Shown here in pieces: positions 8,701 through 14,915 of a stretch of 48,761 nucleotides of DNA (the stretch's first letter is position 1; every line of letters starts with the position of its first letter). The notes under the pieces are model-generated. The model was given only the letters and a program-made list of their open reading frames with translations. It ran no database searches and had not been told where the DNA came from. Position numbers and translations under genes: made by a program. Source of the DNA: Pedobacter nanyangensis (GTDB lineage: Bacteria; Bacteroidota; Bacteroidia; Sphingobacteriales; Sphingobacteriaceae); NCBI RefSeq assembly GCF_003313505.1, contig NZ_QMHO01000007.1, positions 121,588 to 170,348 of the forward strand, written 5' to 3'.

Positions 8701-10748
8701 GTGGCATTGGGTATGATGCGTTGGTGGCTTAGGTTGGTAATGCCATTGTCGGGATCAAAACCTCCGTATAGTTTTACGTCATACGCTATTGTAAAGCTAC
8801 GCTCTTTCGGAACTGTTACCACACCTTGATTGTATAATGGTTTATACACGCCTTTGGAAACCCAGATTTGGCTTACGATCGCTCTGTTTGCATTGGCAAA
8901 TTTTAATGCATCGGCGAGTTCGCCAATGGCATTGCTCCATGAACTCCCATCTCCAATGCTTCCTTTCTTTACATAGAGGATGTTGTTATTGTCGGGAAGC
9001 GGCTCCTGATATTCATAGGCTCCCACATCAATGGCTGCACCAGACAGTCTCTTATTTCCCAATAAATCCTTATCCGTAGTTAAGCTACCTCCATTACTGG
9101 TGTAAAGTTGGTTGTTGCCTGCGCTAATGGCAGGGCTTTCTTTAAGCAGGATATAGTTCCCTGTATTCATCGGAGCTGAAGCAAAAGCGGTTGGATTAGC
9201 AAACTTGGGATTTACATTCAGGTTGTTAGTCCCGGGAAAGCCTCCCTGTATTATGCTATAACTTACCTCGGTAACCATATCTACCTGATAAGAAATTTTT
9301 ATCCTTACCTGATCAATGTAAGAGATAATGGTAGGCAACAACAATCCCGAAGCTTTCGAGGTAACGGCAATGGCTACTCCAAAATCATCTGCATTTACAT
9401 CGGCTGGCGTTAAGGTAAGTCCCCAAAGGTCTGTATGGGTACCATAGGTGAATGCCGTTTCCGAAGTTGGCCAGTTTACGCCGACACTGGCATGGTTGGT
9501 GCCTTCCACTTGGTTGTTTTTAAGTAGCCTGATATCTAAATCCTGTGTGTAATTAGAACTTGAATTATCGCTACAAAATTTTCTGATTTCCACCTCAACG
9601 CCCAGTATATTTGCGTTAGCGGGCAAATTAAGGCCAAATCCCTTTACCATTAAAAAATGGCTATCTCTAATGGTACCGGCAATTGATAGCGCTTCATTAG
9701 ACATGGTTGCGTAACTATTATTATCGGTAAGCACATTACCGGAATTATTCCAAGCATCCGTACCCGTACTGTTATTGTTAGTGGCCGATGTAGGATTTTG
9801 AAAGCTAGGTGCTTCTACGGTGGTATTTTCCAGAATACCGCTACTGTTCCCATAAACCACTGTATTTGTTATGGTAGGCGAAGAAAGATTATGATAGACC
9901 GCTGCACTGGCGGTGCCCGCACCGTTGTTGCCCGCAACGGTGGTGTTCAGCAGTTTAGGTGCAGAGTAGGCACTGTATATGCCTGCCCCACTGGCATTGC
10001 CAGAGGTTTTGTTTCCAGTAATTAAAGTATTGATAATTGATGGTGCAGCAAAGTAATTGTAAATACCTGCGCCTGTTTGATTGGCCGTAGCCACATGTCC
10101 TGAAATGACACAATTGGTGATTTTTGGAGAAGCTCCCAGGTTATAGATACCGGCGCCCCTATCCTGGTAAATGGTTTGCCCGTTTACCAATAGGGTACTT
10201 GCTGTATTGGCATGGCCGCCTACAATGGTAAATCCATCCAACATGGCAGTGCCTACATCGCCCACTCCAAGTACCACATGATTGGTATTATCGGCGTTTG
10301 CCATAATGGTAGATGTGGTTTCGTCGTTACCACTTAAGTCACCGCTTAAGATTGTTTTATGGGCTGCTAGCTTGAGATTACGCTCGTTTAAGCTGCCTTC
10401 TGTTCCTGAAAAACTACCATATAGTTTTACATCTTTTACCAAAAGAAAAGCATTGAATCGGCCGGCGGAATTGCCGAAATTATTATCTGCGGGACTATAT
10501 AACGGTTTGTATATGCCACCAGCCACCCAAATTTGCTGTATGGTCGCATTAGTTTTTGCAGCAATCAGTGCGTCGGCCAGTTCACCAATGGCATTGCTCC
10601 ATGCGGTGCCATTCCCAATACTTCCTTTTTTAACATAGAGAATGCCATTGGCATCGGGTGTTTGGGCAAAGCTGAAGTAGCTTAAGAAAATAAAGAAGAT
10701 GGAAAGTGTAGTTATTTTAATTTTCATGATGTTGGATTGGTTTTTCAT
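5781..10748 (-). CDS. Giant secreted right-handed beta-helix protein, three modules, T9SS sorting domain
   Basis: 1655 residues. A signal peptide (ITTLSIFFIFLSYFSFAQ) leads into three related modules, each opening with a copy of the block ILYVKKGS...WSNAIGELADAL, at about residues 35, 586 and 1046. Each continues with KLYGSFSG or KLFGGFDP blocks, GTILSGDLDNND, then LNGFTITGG and many N-rich rungs (GGGIYS, TISKNSG, LQNSTVASN) of parallel beta-helix type, and ends in ADIGAF/YE-like motifs (LAGNNRLRMDFIDMGAFE). The C terminus is a fibronectin-like stretch plus a type A sorting domain (VLLYPNPVTTQAKVQF), so it should be exported by T9SS. Beta-helix proteins of this look bind or cleave polysaccharides, or are adhesins; no catalytic site was recognised. 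The start may be 10727 (second ATG, closer to the signal core). Confidence 0.87.
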   Translation of the reverse strand: MKNQSNIMKIKITTLSIFFIFLSYFSFAQTPDANGILYVKKGSIGNGTAWSNAIGELADALIAAKTNATIQQIWVAGGIYKPLYSPADNNFGNSAGRFNAFLLVKDVKLYGSFSGTEGSLNERNLKLAAHKTILSGDLSGNDETTSTIMANADNTNHVVLGVGDVGTAMLDGFTIVGGHANTASTLLVNGQTIYQDRGAGIYNLGASPKITNCVISGHVATANQTGAGIYNYFAAPSIINTLITGNKTSGNASGAGIYSAYSAPKLLNTTVAGNNGAGTASAAVYHNLSSPTITNTVVYGNSSGILENTTVEAPSFQNPTSATNNNSTGTDAWNNSGNVLTDNNSYATMSNEALSIAGTIRDSHFLMVKGFGLNLPANANILGVEVEIRKFCSDNSSSNYTQDLDIRLLKNNQVEGTNHASVGVNWPTSETAFTYGTHTDLWGLTLTPADVNADDFGVAIAVTSKASGLLLPTIISYIDQVRIKISYQVDMVTEVSYSIIQGGFPGTNNLNVNPKFANPTAFASAPMNTGNYILLKESPAISAGNNQLYTSNGGSLTTDKDLLGNKRLSGAAIDVGAYEYQEPLPDNNNILYVKKGSIGDGSSWSNAIGELADALKFANANRAIVSQIWVSKGVYKPLYNQGVVTVPKERSFTIAYDVKLYGGFDPDNGITNLSHQRIIPNATTEAPNGTILSGDLDDNDTNGPTGNNAYHVVSSPSSPNYALSHIELNGFTVTGGLASGESPSSIGYNTSDGAGIYANSMSGGSTVMLVNCSINGNQASGVGGAIISQAGAALSSTVTVINCNISKNSAGSGGIIYSEAWPPVMPLPPASNSSTINISNSSISENSSNSNGSIYSKGPSSQISVTNSKIHGNTALADGVVIYSDASNTSNLKLQNSTIADNKGQNFIFLKGNAKTFTSYNSIVFNNKLENGAISNIATNSGSISKDIKYSLVQEESDTGNGNLDGTSTNYTHNNLFTNAANGDYSLKDKSAAINAGNNILYENADGDNGNNSLTLDKDLAGNNRLRMDFIDMGAFESSHSPATVPDENGIIYVKKHGAGSFRGNSWANATPELADALMAAKLLNANTPNAVKQIWVSKGTYKPMYGPHDAPSLFGTDQGRNNAFLMVSGVKLFGGFDPDNGITLTEHDRILPTQTNGTILSGDLDNNDTTIPQGNNAYHVIIAASGNTALNTELNGFTITGGLADGSGAIGVANLIVRRNNGGGIYSESGTANNEMTLTQCYISYNSTSDWGGGIYLLAGSTANLNIYRSTISKNSGTHGGGIHSRSTNASSTITTTNSILSGNSAGAFGGAIFAYANPIAPSSIKLQNSTVASNESPNFIYFANGAVYSFTAYNSIVYHNTYNNLTINTYLEGANGSVIKDIKYSLIQHEFSTANGNINGVPWQFTDNNLFTDAVNGDYTLKANGLAINTGNNTLYEDADGNSTNNSLGTDKDLAGNQRLIGSSIDLGPFENMGTLPVALLSFQIKKENHTAVLSWGTASEKDNAGFEIFRATNDRNFISIASVKGKGTTNLKNSYTWHDRTPLNGINYYKLVQKDHDGKTEELGIKELNFSLDEDQVLLYPNPVTTQAKVQFAANTYQSVILTEISGKILQHLSVNKTEAEKTIIANHLPKGIYFLKLTGKGKNTILKMIKN

Positions 10749-10796
10749 TGATGATTTAAAAATGGCACTTTAATGCACTTCAAATCAAATTTTAGG

Positions 10797-10815
10797 CGTT
10801 ACAGAAACGTTACAG
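10797..10815. promoter_or_regulatory. Direct repeat CGTTACAG, operator-like
   Basis: CGTTACAG occurs at 10797-10804 and 10808-10815, so the two half-sites are one helical turn (11 bp) apart, in the divergent gap between the beta-helix gene and the DACNV-like gene. This is the spacing expected for a dimeric regulator bound on one face. No regulator is assigned; chance is not excluded. Confidence 0.3.
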
Positions 10816-10908
10816 TTTTGATAGTGATTAGCTATAACGTAGTTTGGTGAAAATATTTCTACCTGTTTGTTGATTTCTGAGGGCTGGCTACGTGAAAAAA
10901 AACCTGAC

Positions 10909-10949
10909 TTTAGTTTTACAACATGGAGTTGTTAACTTTGATAACTTTG
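10909..10949 (+). promoter_or_regulatory. Candidate Bacteroidota promoter of the DACNV-like gene
   Basis: Two perfect -7 boxes TAACTTTG (matching TAnnTTTG) lie at 10933-10940 and 10942-10949, 27-36 bases before the ATG at 10976. The upstream -33 element is only a partial match (TTTAG near 10909). Box identity is seen directly; activity is inferred. Confidence 0.45.
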
Positions 10950-10975
10950 CCAAACCAAATGGATAACTTAGTAAC

Positions 10976-12118
10976 ATGATTAACAGGGCGACTTACCAAG
11001 CGGCGCAAATTGTTGCGACGACCATAGAAACGCATTTTGCCGAACACTTGGCAGAAGCTAGTGCTAAGGGAGAAATTGATTTGGCGCCTCAGCCTCCAGC
11101 CCGAGTAATTGAAGCGATTTTGGACGCTGCTTTTTGGAGTAGCTTGCGTAAGGAGGAGGGACATTCCCCTAAAATTTCCATTGCATTTTTACCGCCAGAG
11201 CAAGCGACAAAACCTTTATTGTTTAAACAGAACTTACCTTTAAATCCAACGGTGTTAACCAAATTGGCACCTGGTGTAGAGCGTGGGGGAATCCATATTG
11301 GTGTATGGCACGATGGTTACGATCTTTATATTTGGGGAACCACTTTAAATATCCCCAACTACTGCTTTGTGGTTGATGTTTCGGAACCAGCGCTGTTGGT
11401 GGTTAAACATCGTAGAATGGCGGGTTACGGAAAATTTACCAATGTTGCGGTACTAAAGGGAGATCAGATAAAAATTGTAAATGAAAGCGCTCCTAAAATG
11501 GGCGAATGCCCTAGTATTTTATTGTCGTTACTTGATCTCACCGCCGATAGTTATTGGAACGATTCGGCCAATATTTTAATTCAGCTCTCTGTTTCTATGC
11601 GGGCACACGGTAGGGGTGGTGCCGTGCTCATTGTACCTCAGGGCAGTGATGATTGGAAGCAATCTGTGATCCATCCCATCAGTTACTCATTGACACCTTC
11701 ATTTAAGGGGCTGTCTGATTTGGTAAAGAAAGATCGAAGTGATGCCAGTGAAATATTTTGGCAAACCGCTTTAAAAAGGGAAATTGACCATCTGGCAGGG
11801 CTAACTGCCGTAGATGGCGCTACCATTGTTACAGATGAATATGAACTGTTGGCGTTTGGCGCTAAAACGGGAAGAGCAAATAGTAGCGAACATATCCATC
11901 AGATTTCATATACGGAGCCCATTAATAACGCAGAGGCGGTGGTGGTGCATCCAGCTAAAATAGGGGGCACAAGGCACTTGTCTGCAGCGCAATTTGTCTT
12001 CGACCAACGGAATGCTTTGGCTTTGGTGGCCTCACAAGATGGTCATTTCACGGTCTTTAGCTGGTCAAAATCTTTGAATATGGTGCAGGCCCAGCGGATA
12101 GATGCATTGTTGCTTTAG
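10976..12118 (+). CDS. DACNV-like sensor domain protein (DisA-N/diadenylate cyclase related)
   Basis: 380 residues, no signal peptide or membrane span. The C-terminal part shows the hallmarks of the DisA_N fold: a DGA motif in AVDGATIVTDEYELLAFGAK (about 279-281) and a GTRH motif in KIGGTRHLSAAQFVFD (about 330-333), in the order and with roughly the spacing seen in diadenylate cyclases (DGA then RHR). The N-terminal half (GGIHIGVWHDGYDLYIWGTT) matches what I recall of the predicted DACNV sensor family, which was proposed from comparative genomics to bind a nucleotide or related ligand rather than necessarily make c-di-AMP. The third Arg of RHR is replaced (GTRHLSAA), which argues for altered or absent cyclase activity. 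It stands alone. The family call is from memory of motifs, not a search. Confidence 0.65.
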   Translation: MINRATYQAAQIVATTIETHFAEHLAEASAKGEIDLAPQPPARVIEAILDAAFWSSLRKEEGHSPKISIAFLPPEQATKPLLFKQNLPLNPTVLTKLAPGVERGGIHIGVWHDGYDLYIWGTTLNIPNYCFVVDVSEPALLVVKHRRMAGYGKFTNVAVLKGDQIKIVNESAPKMGECPSILLSLLDLTADSYWNDSANILIQLSVSMRAHGRGGAVLIVPQGSDDWKQSVIHPISYSLTPSFKGLSDLVKKDRSDASEIFWQTALKREIDHLAGLTAVDGATIVTDEYELLAFGAKTGRANSSEHIHQISYTEPINNAEAVVVHPAKIGGTRHLSAAQFVFDQRNALALVASQDGHFTVFSWSKSLNMVQAQRIDALLL

Positions 12119-12276
12119 TTAATGCCGAATATGGCAAAAGCAATGGTGCCCAACAACATCAGAACCATTACAATGCGGTCGGCTTTTACTCTTTCGTTAT
12201 AGGTAGAGGATTTAACCCTGCTTTTCTCTTTAGCTTTATAAAATGCGGCATTGGCCGAATGTACGTTTGCTATCAT
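12115..12276 (-). CDS. Small single-span membrane protein
   Basis: A 53-residue protein with a basic N-terminal half (KAKEKSRVKSSTYNERVKADR) and one C-terminal membrane segment (IVMVLMLLGTIAFAIFGI). The start at 12276 is supported by AAGGAGGAG about 6 bases upstream, the strongest Shine-Dalgarno in this part of the window. Its stop overlaps the end of the convergent DACNV-like gene by 4 bases. No known family was recognised. The strong ribosome site suggests real translation. Confidence 0.6.
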   Translation of the reverse strand: MIANVHSANAAFYKAKEKSRVKSSTYNERVKADRIVMVLMLLGTIAFAIFGIN

Positions 12277-12390
12277 AACTACTCCTCCTTGTTGTAGTAT
12301 GACAAACAAAGACTAGGCCATTTTGTGTGGAAAAGTGGATAACTATCGTTTTTTATTTGTCAGATTTTTTGTTTGGTGAGGTGGTGTAAG

Positions 12391-12424
12391 CTTCAGGCAG
12401 AAAGCGAGTTCTGCCTGAAGTTTG
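12391..12424. terminator. Perfect 12-bp hairpin downstream of thrC, possible terminator
   Basis: CTTCAGGCAGAA (12391-12402) pairs perfectly with TTCTGCCTGAAG (12409-12420) over a 6-base loop. The T-rich tail TTTGTTTT follows on the plus strand, not on the thrC strand, so it fits plus-strand termination better; it may still stabilise the 3' end of the thr mRNA. Confidence 0.55.
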
Positions 12425-12426
12425 TT

Positions 12427-13731
12427 TTAGTGCTGAAGCAAATAGCTTTTAAAGCCAGCAAAGTCTGTTTTTAATTCGTCGGCTTGTTTTTGCCTGCCAC
12501 TTAATTCTTCTACTGAACTTGGAATTTCGATTTTAGCTGCTAACAATGGTGGAAAAATATCTGGGAATTTACAAGCGTGTGCGGTGGATAAAAATACTGC
12601 TGGGGCTTCATCCTCAGTTTGTTGTCTGAATTTCTCTACAGCTAAGTAGGCAATTGCTGTGTGTGGACAAGCGATATAGTCGTATTTTTCGGCAATGGCT
12701 TTAATGCCTGCTAAAGTTTCTTCGTCCGTAAAACGATAAGCGCTTACTACTTCTTTTAATGCCGCAGTATCTTGCTTAAATAAATCCATAATACGTACCC
12801 AGTTGCTAGGTGCCCCTACGTCCATGGCATTGGCATAAGTTTGTACGGATGGTTTGGTTTCATAAACACCTGTTTCCAAAAAGCGGGGAACCGTGTCATT
12901 TACATTGGTAGCCGCAATAAATTGTTTTACAGGCAAGCCCATTTTGTAGGCCAATAAGCCAGCACCAATGTTACCAAAGTTTCCGCTAGGCACAGAAAAT
13001 ATCACCTCCTTAAACCCTTTTCTTTTCAGTTGGGCATAAGCGTTGAAATAATAGAAAGTTTGGGGGATCAACCGGGAGATGTTAATGGAATTGGCCGAAG
13101 TTAAACGGAATTTTTGGTTCAGTTCTTCATCGGCAAAGGCCTGTTTAACCAAAGCTTGGCAGTCGTCAAAAGTGCCATCAACCTCAATGGCCCTAATGTT
13201 TTGTCCAAGTGTAGTTAATTGTTGCTCTTGTATGGGGCTTACTTTCCCTTTTGGGTAAAGAATGGTTACTCGAGTATTTGGCACGCCTAAAAAGCCAAGT
13301 GCTACGGCCCCGCCCGTATCGCCCGATGTAGCCACCAAAACGTCTAGTAATTGTTCGCCATCTTTCAGGTAGTAGCCCATCACTCGGCTCATGAATCGGG
13401 CACCAAAATCTTTAAATGCTAAGGAAGGGCCATGAAAAAGCTCTAGCACAAAAGTATTGTCATCCAAAGGAACTGCTGGTGCTTCAAAGTTAGCCGCTTC
13501 TTCTACCAATGCTTTTAAATCATCGGCTGGAATTTCGTCTTTCAGCAAAGCAGAGGCTACTTCGTAAGCAATTTCGGTAAGGGCGTATTTTTCGATATTG
13601 TCGATGAAAGAGGCAGGTAGTTGAGGGATTGTCTCGGGCATGTACAGTCCTTTGTCTAAAGGCATGCTGTTAAAAACAGCCTCTTTAAAAGAAACGCGTA
13701 AGTCTTTATTGTTGGTTGAATAGAATTTCAT
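12427..13731 (-). CDS. thrC: Threonine synthase
   Basis: 434 residues, PLP-dependent; converts O-phospho-L-homoserine to L-threonine, the last step of the pathway. The PLP lysine is Lys107 in GPSLAFKDFGARFM. The glycine-rich phosphate loop is VPSGNFGNIGAG, and VATSGDTGGAVALGF binds substrate/PLP. The N terminus MKFYSTNNKDLRVSFKEAV is typical of the long (class I) enzymes. It is the third gene of thrA-thrB-thrC, 78 bases after thrB; that gap holds TTAGGGT-like words and a small hairpin (GGTGCAA with TTGCACC). Expression should follow the attenuator before thrA. Confidence 0.96.
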   Translation of the reverse strand: MKFYSTNNKDLRVSFKEAVFNSMPLDKGLYMPETIPQLPASFIDNIEKYALTEIAYEVASALLKDEIPADDLKALVEEAANFEAPAVPLDDNTFVLELFHGPSLAFKDFGARFMSRVMGYYLKDGEQLLDVLVATSGDTGGAVALGFLGVPNTRVTILYPKGKVSPIQEQQLTTLGQNIRAIEVDGTFDDCQALVKQAFADEELNQKFRLTSANSINISRLIPQTFYYFNAYAQLKRKGFKEVIFSVPSGNFGNIGAGLLAYKMGLPVKQFIAATNVNDTVPRFLETGVYETKPSVQTYANAMDVGAPSNWVRIMDLFKQDTAALKEVVSAYRFTDEETLAGIKAIAEKYDYIACPHTAIAYLAVEKFRQQTEDEAPAVFLSTAHACKFPDIFPPLLAAKIEIPSSVEELSGRQKQADELKTDFAGFKSYLLQH

Positions 13732-13809
13732 TTTAGGGTATAAGGTTTAGGGTTATTAGGTGTAAGATTTAGGGTGCAAAGTTTAACCTTAAGCCTTGCA
13801 CCTTTTACC

Positions 13810-14796
13810 TTACAGCTTTCTCGGTCCTTCGGTATTTACTTCAGACACGTAAGCCTGACTTTGAATATTGATTTGGTGTAAGTGCATTTGTTGTGCTTTG
13901 GTAATCAGTTTAGCGCTTTCCTCATCTTTGGTTAAGGCAAAAACCGATGGGCCAGAGCCAGAAATGCCGAAACCTACCGCACCATTTTCCATGGCTAACT
14001 TGCGCAGCACTTCAAAATCGGGGATGAGGATAGAACGTGTAGGCTCAACCAAAACATCTTTCATGCTGCGGCCAACCAAATCTAAATCGTTTAAAAATAG
14101 GCCGCTCACCAAGCCTGCAACATTTCCCCATTGGGTAACGGCATCTTTTAGCTGTACTTTTGCACGAATCATTTGTCGGGCATCCTTGGTTGGTACATCC
14201 ACTTCTGGATAAACAATGGCTGCGTACATGCCTTGCGGTACGGGCAGCGAAATCACATCCAAAGGTTCGTAGCTGCGCACCAATACAAAACCGCCCATAA
14301 TGGCAGGAGCTACATTGTCGGCATGGCCGTAACCACAGGCAATTTCTTCGCCTTTCATGGCAAAGGGTACCAGGTCTTTTGCAGTTAGCAAATTGCCCAT
14401 GAGTTGGTTAATGGCATAAAGTCCTGCAACTGTACTGGCCGAGCTAGAGCCCAGGCCACTGCCAATTGGCATTTTTTTGTGGAGTTCTATTTCTACCCCA
14501 ACATCTTCTCTACCGATATGGGCCAAATAATGCTTTACAGAAGCACTTACGGTATTTTTATCGCTATTTAGTGGAAGCTTCCCATCGTCGCCAGTAATTT
14601 TTAGTAAACGAACGCCAGGTTCTTCCACCAAGCGCATCACCACCTCATCGCCGGGAGCATTTACGGCAAAGCCCAGCACGTCAAAGCCGCATACCACATT
14701 GGCTACCGTTGCTGGGGCAAAAACTTTGATTTCTGTTCCAGGCGCTGAAGCTGGTGGGTTTGACTTTTTATCACTTTTATATTGTAAAGTGTCCAT
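13810..14796 (-). CDS. thrB: Homoserine kinase
   Basis: 328 residues of the GHMP kinase family; phosphorylates L-homoserine with ATP to O-phosphohomoserine. The ATP-binding GHMP motif MPIGSGLGSSSASTVAG is at about 109-125; the N-terminal strand KVFAPATVANVVCGFDVLGF and the C-terminal GISGSGPSVFAL are diagnostic. The first 20 residues (MDTLQYKSDKKSNPPASAPG) extend beyond the usual N terminus and may be a local addition. It is the middle gene of the thr operon; a palindromic repeat separates it from thrA. Confidence 0.96.
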   Translation of the reverse strand: MDTLQYKSDKKSNPPASAPGTEIKVFAPATVANVVCGFDVLGFAVNAPGDEVVMRLVEEPGVRLLKITGDDGKLPLNSDKNTVSASVKHYLAHIGREDVGVEIELHKKMPIGSGLGSSSASTVAGLYAINQLMGNLLTAKDLVPFAMKGEEIACGYGHADNVAPAIMGGFVLVRSYEPLDVISLPVPQGMYAAIVYPEVDVPTKDARQMIRAKVQLKDAVTQWGNVAGLVSGLFLNDLDLVGRSMKDVLVEPTRSILIPDFEVLRKLAMENGAVGFGISGSGPSVFALTKDEESAKLITKAQQMHLHQINIQSQAYVSEVNTEGPRKL

Positions 14797-14827
14797 TTTT
14801 GATTTTCTATATTTTAATTGAACGTTT

Positions 14828-14903
14828 CGTCATTGCGAGCCTGCGAAGCAATCCTAAAGCATCTTGTACAATTGGTAAGATTGCTTCGTGCCTCGCAATG
14901 ACG
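14828..14903. repeat. Interspersed inverted repeat (CGTCATTGCGAG family), copy 1, inside the thr operon
   Basis: CGTCATTGCGAG...GAAGCAATC is followed about 25 bases later by GATTGCTTCGTG...CTCGCAATGACG, giving a long imperfect hairpin between thrA and thrB. The same element recurs at 28348-28427 (perfect 25-bp arms) and 38701-38767. Within an operon such a hairpin can affect mRNA stability. Confidence 0.85.
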
Positions 14904-14915
14904 GTTACTTGGTGA

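Noticed and set aside
8590..10638. Several short plus-strand frames inside the beta-helix gene
   Set aside because: They are shadows of a repetitive coding region with a clear signal peptide and sorting domain on the minus strand.
13732..13809. Internal terminator between thrB and thrC
   Set aside because: The GGTGCAA / TTGCACC hairpin is short and is not followed by a T tract on the minus strand.
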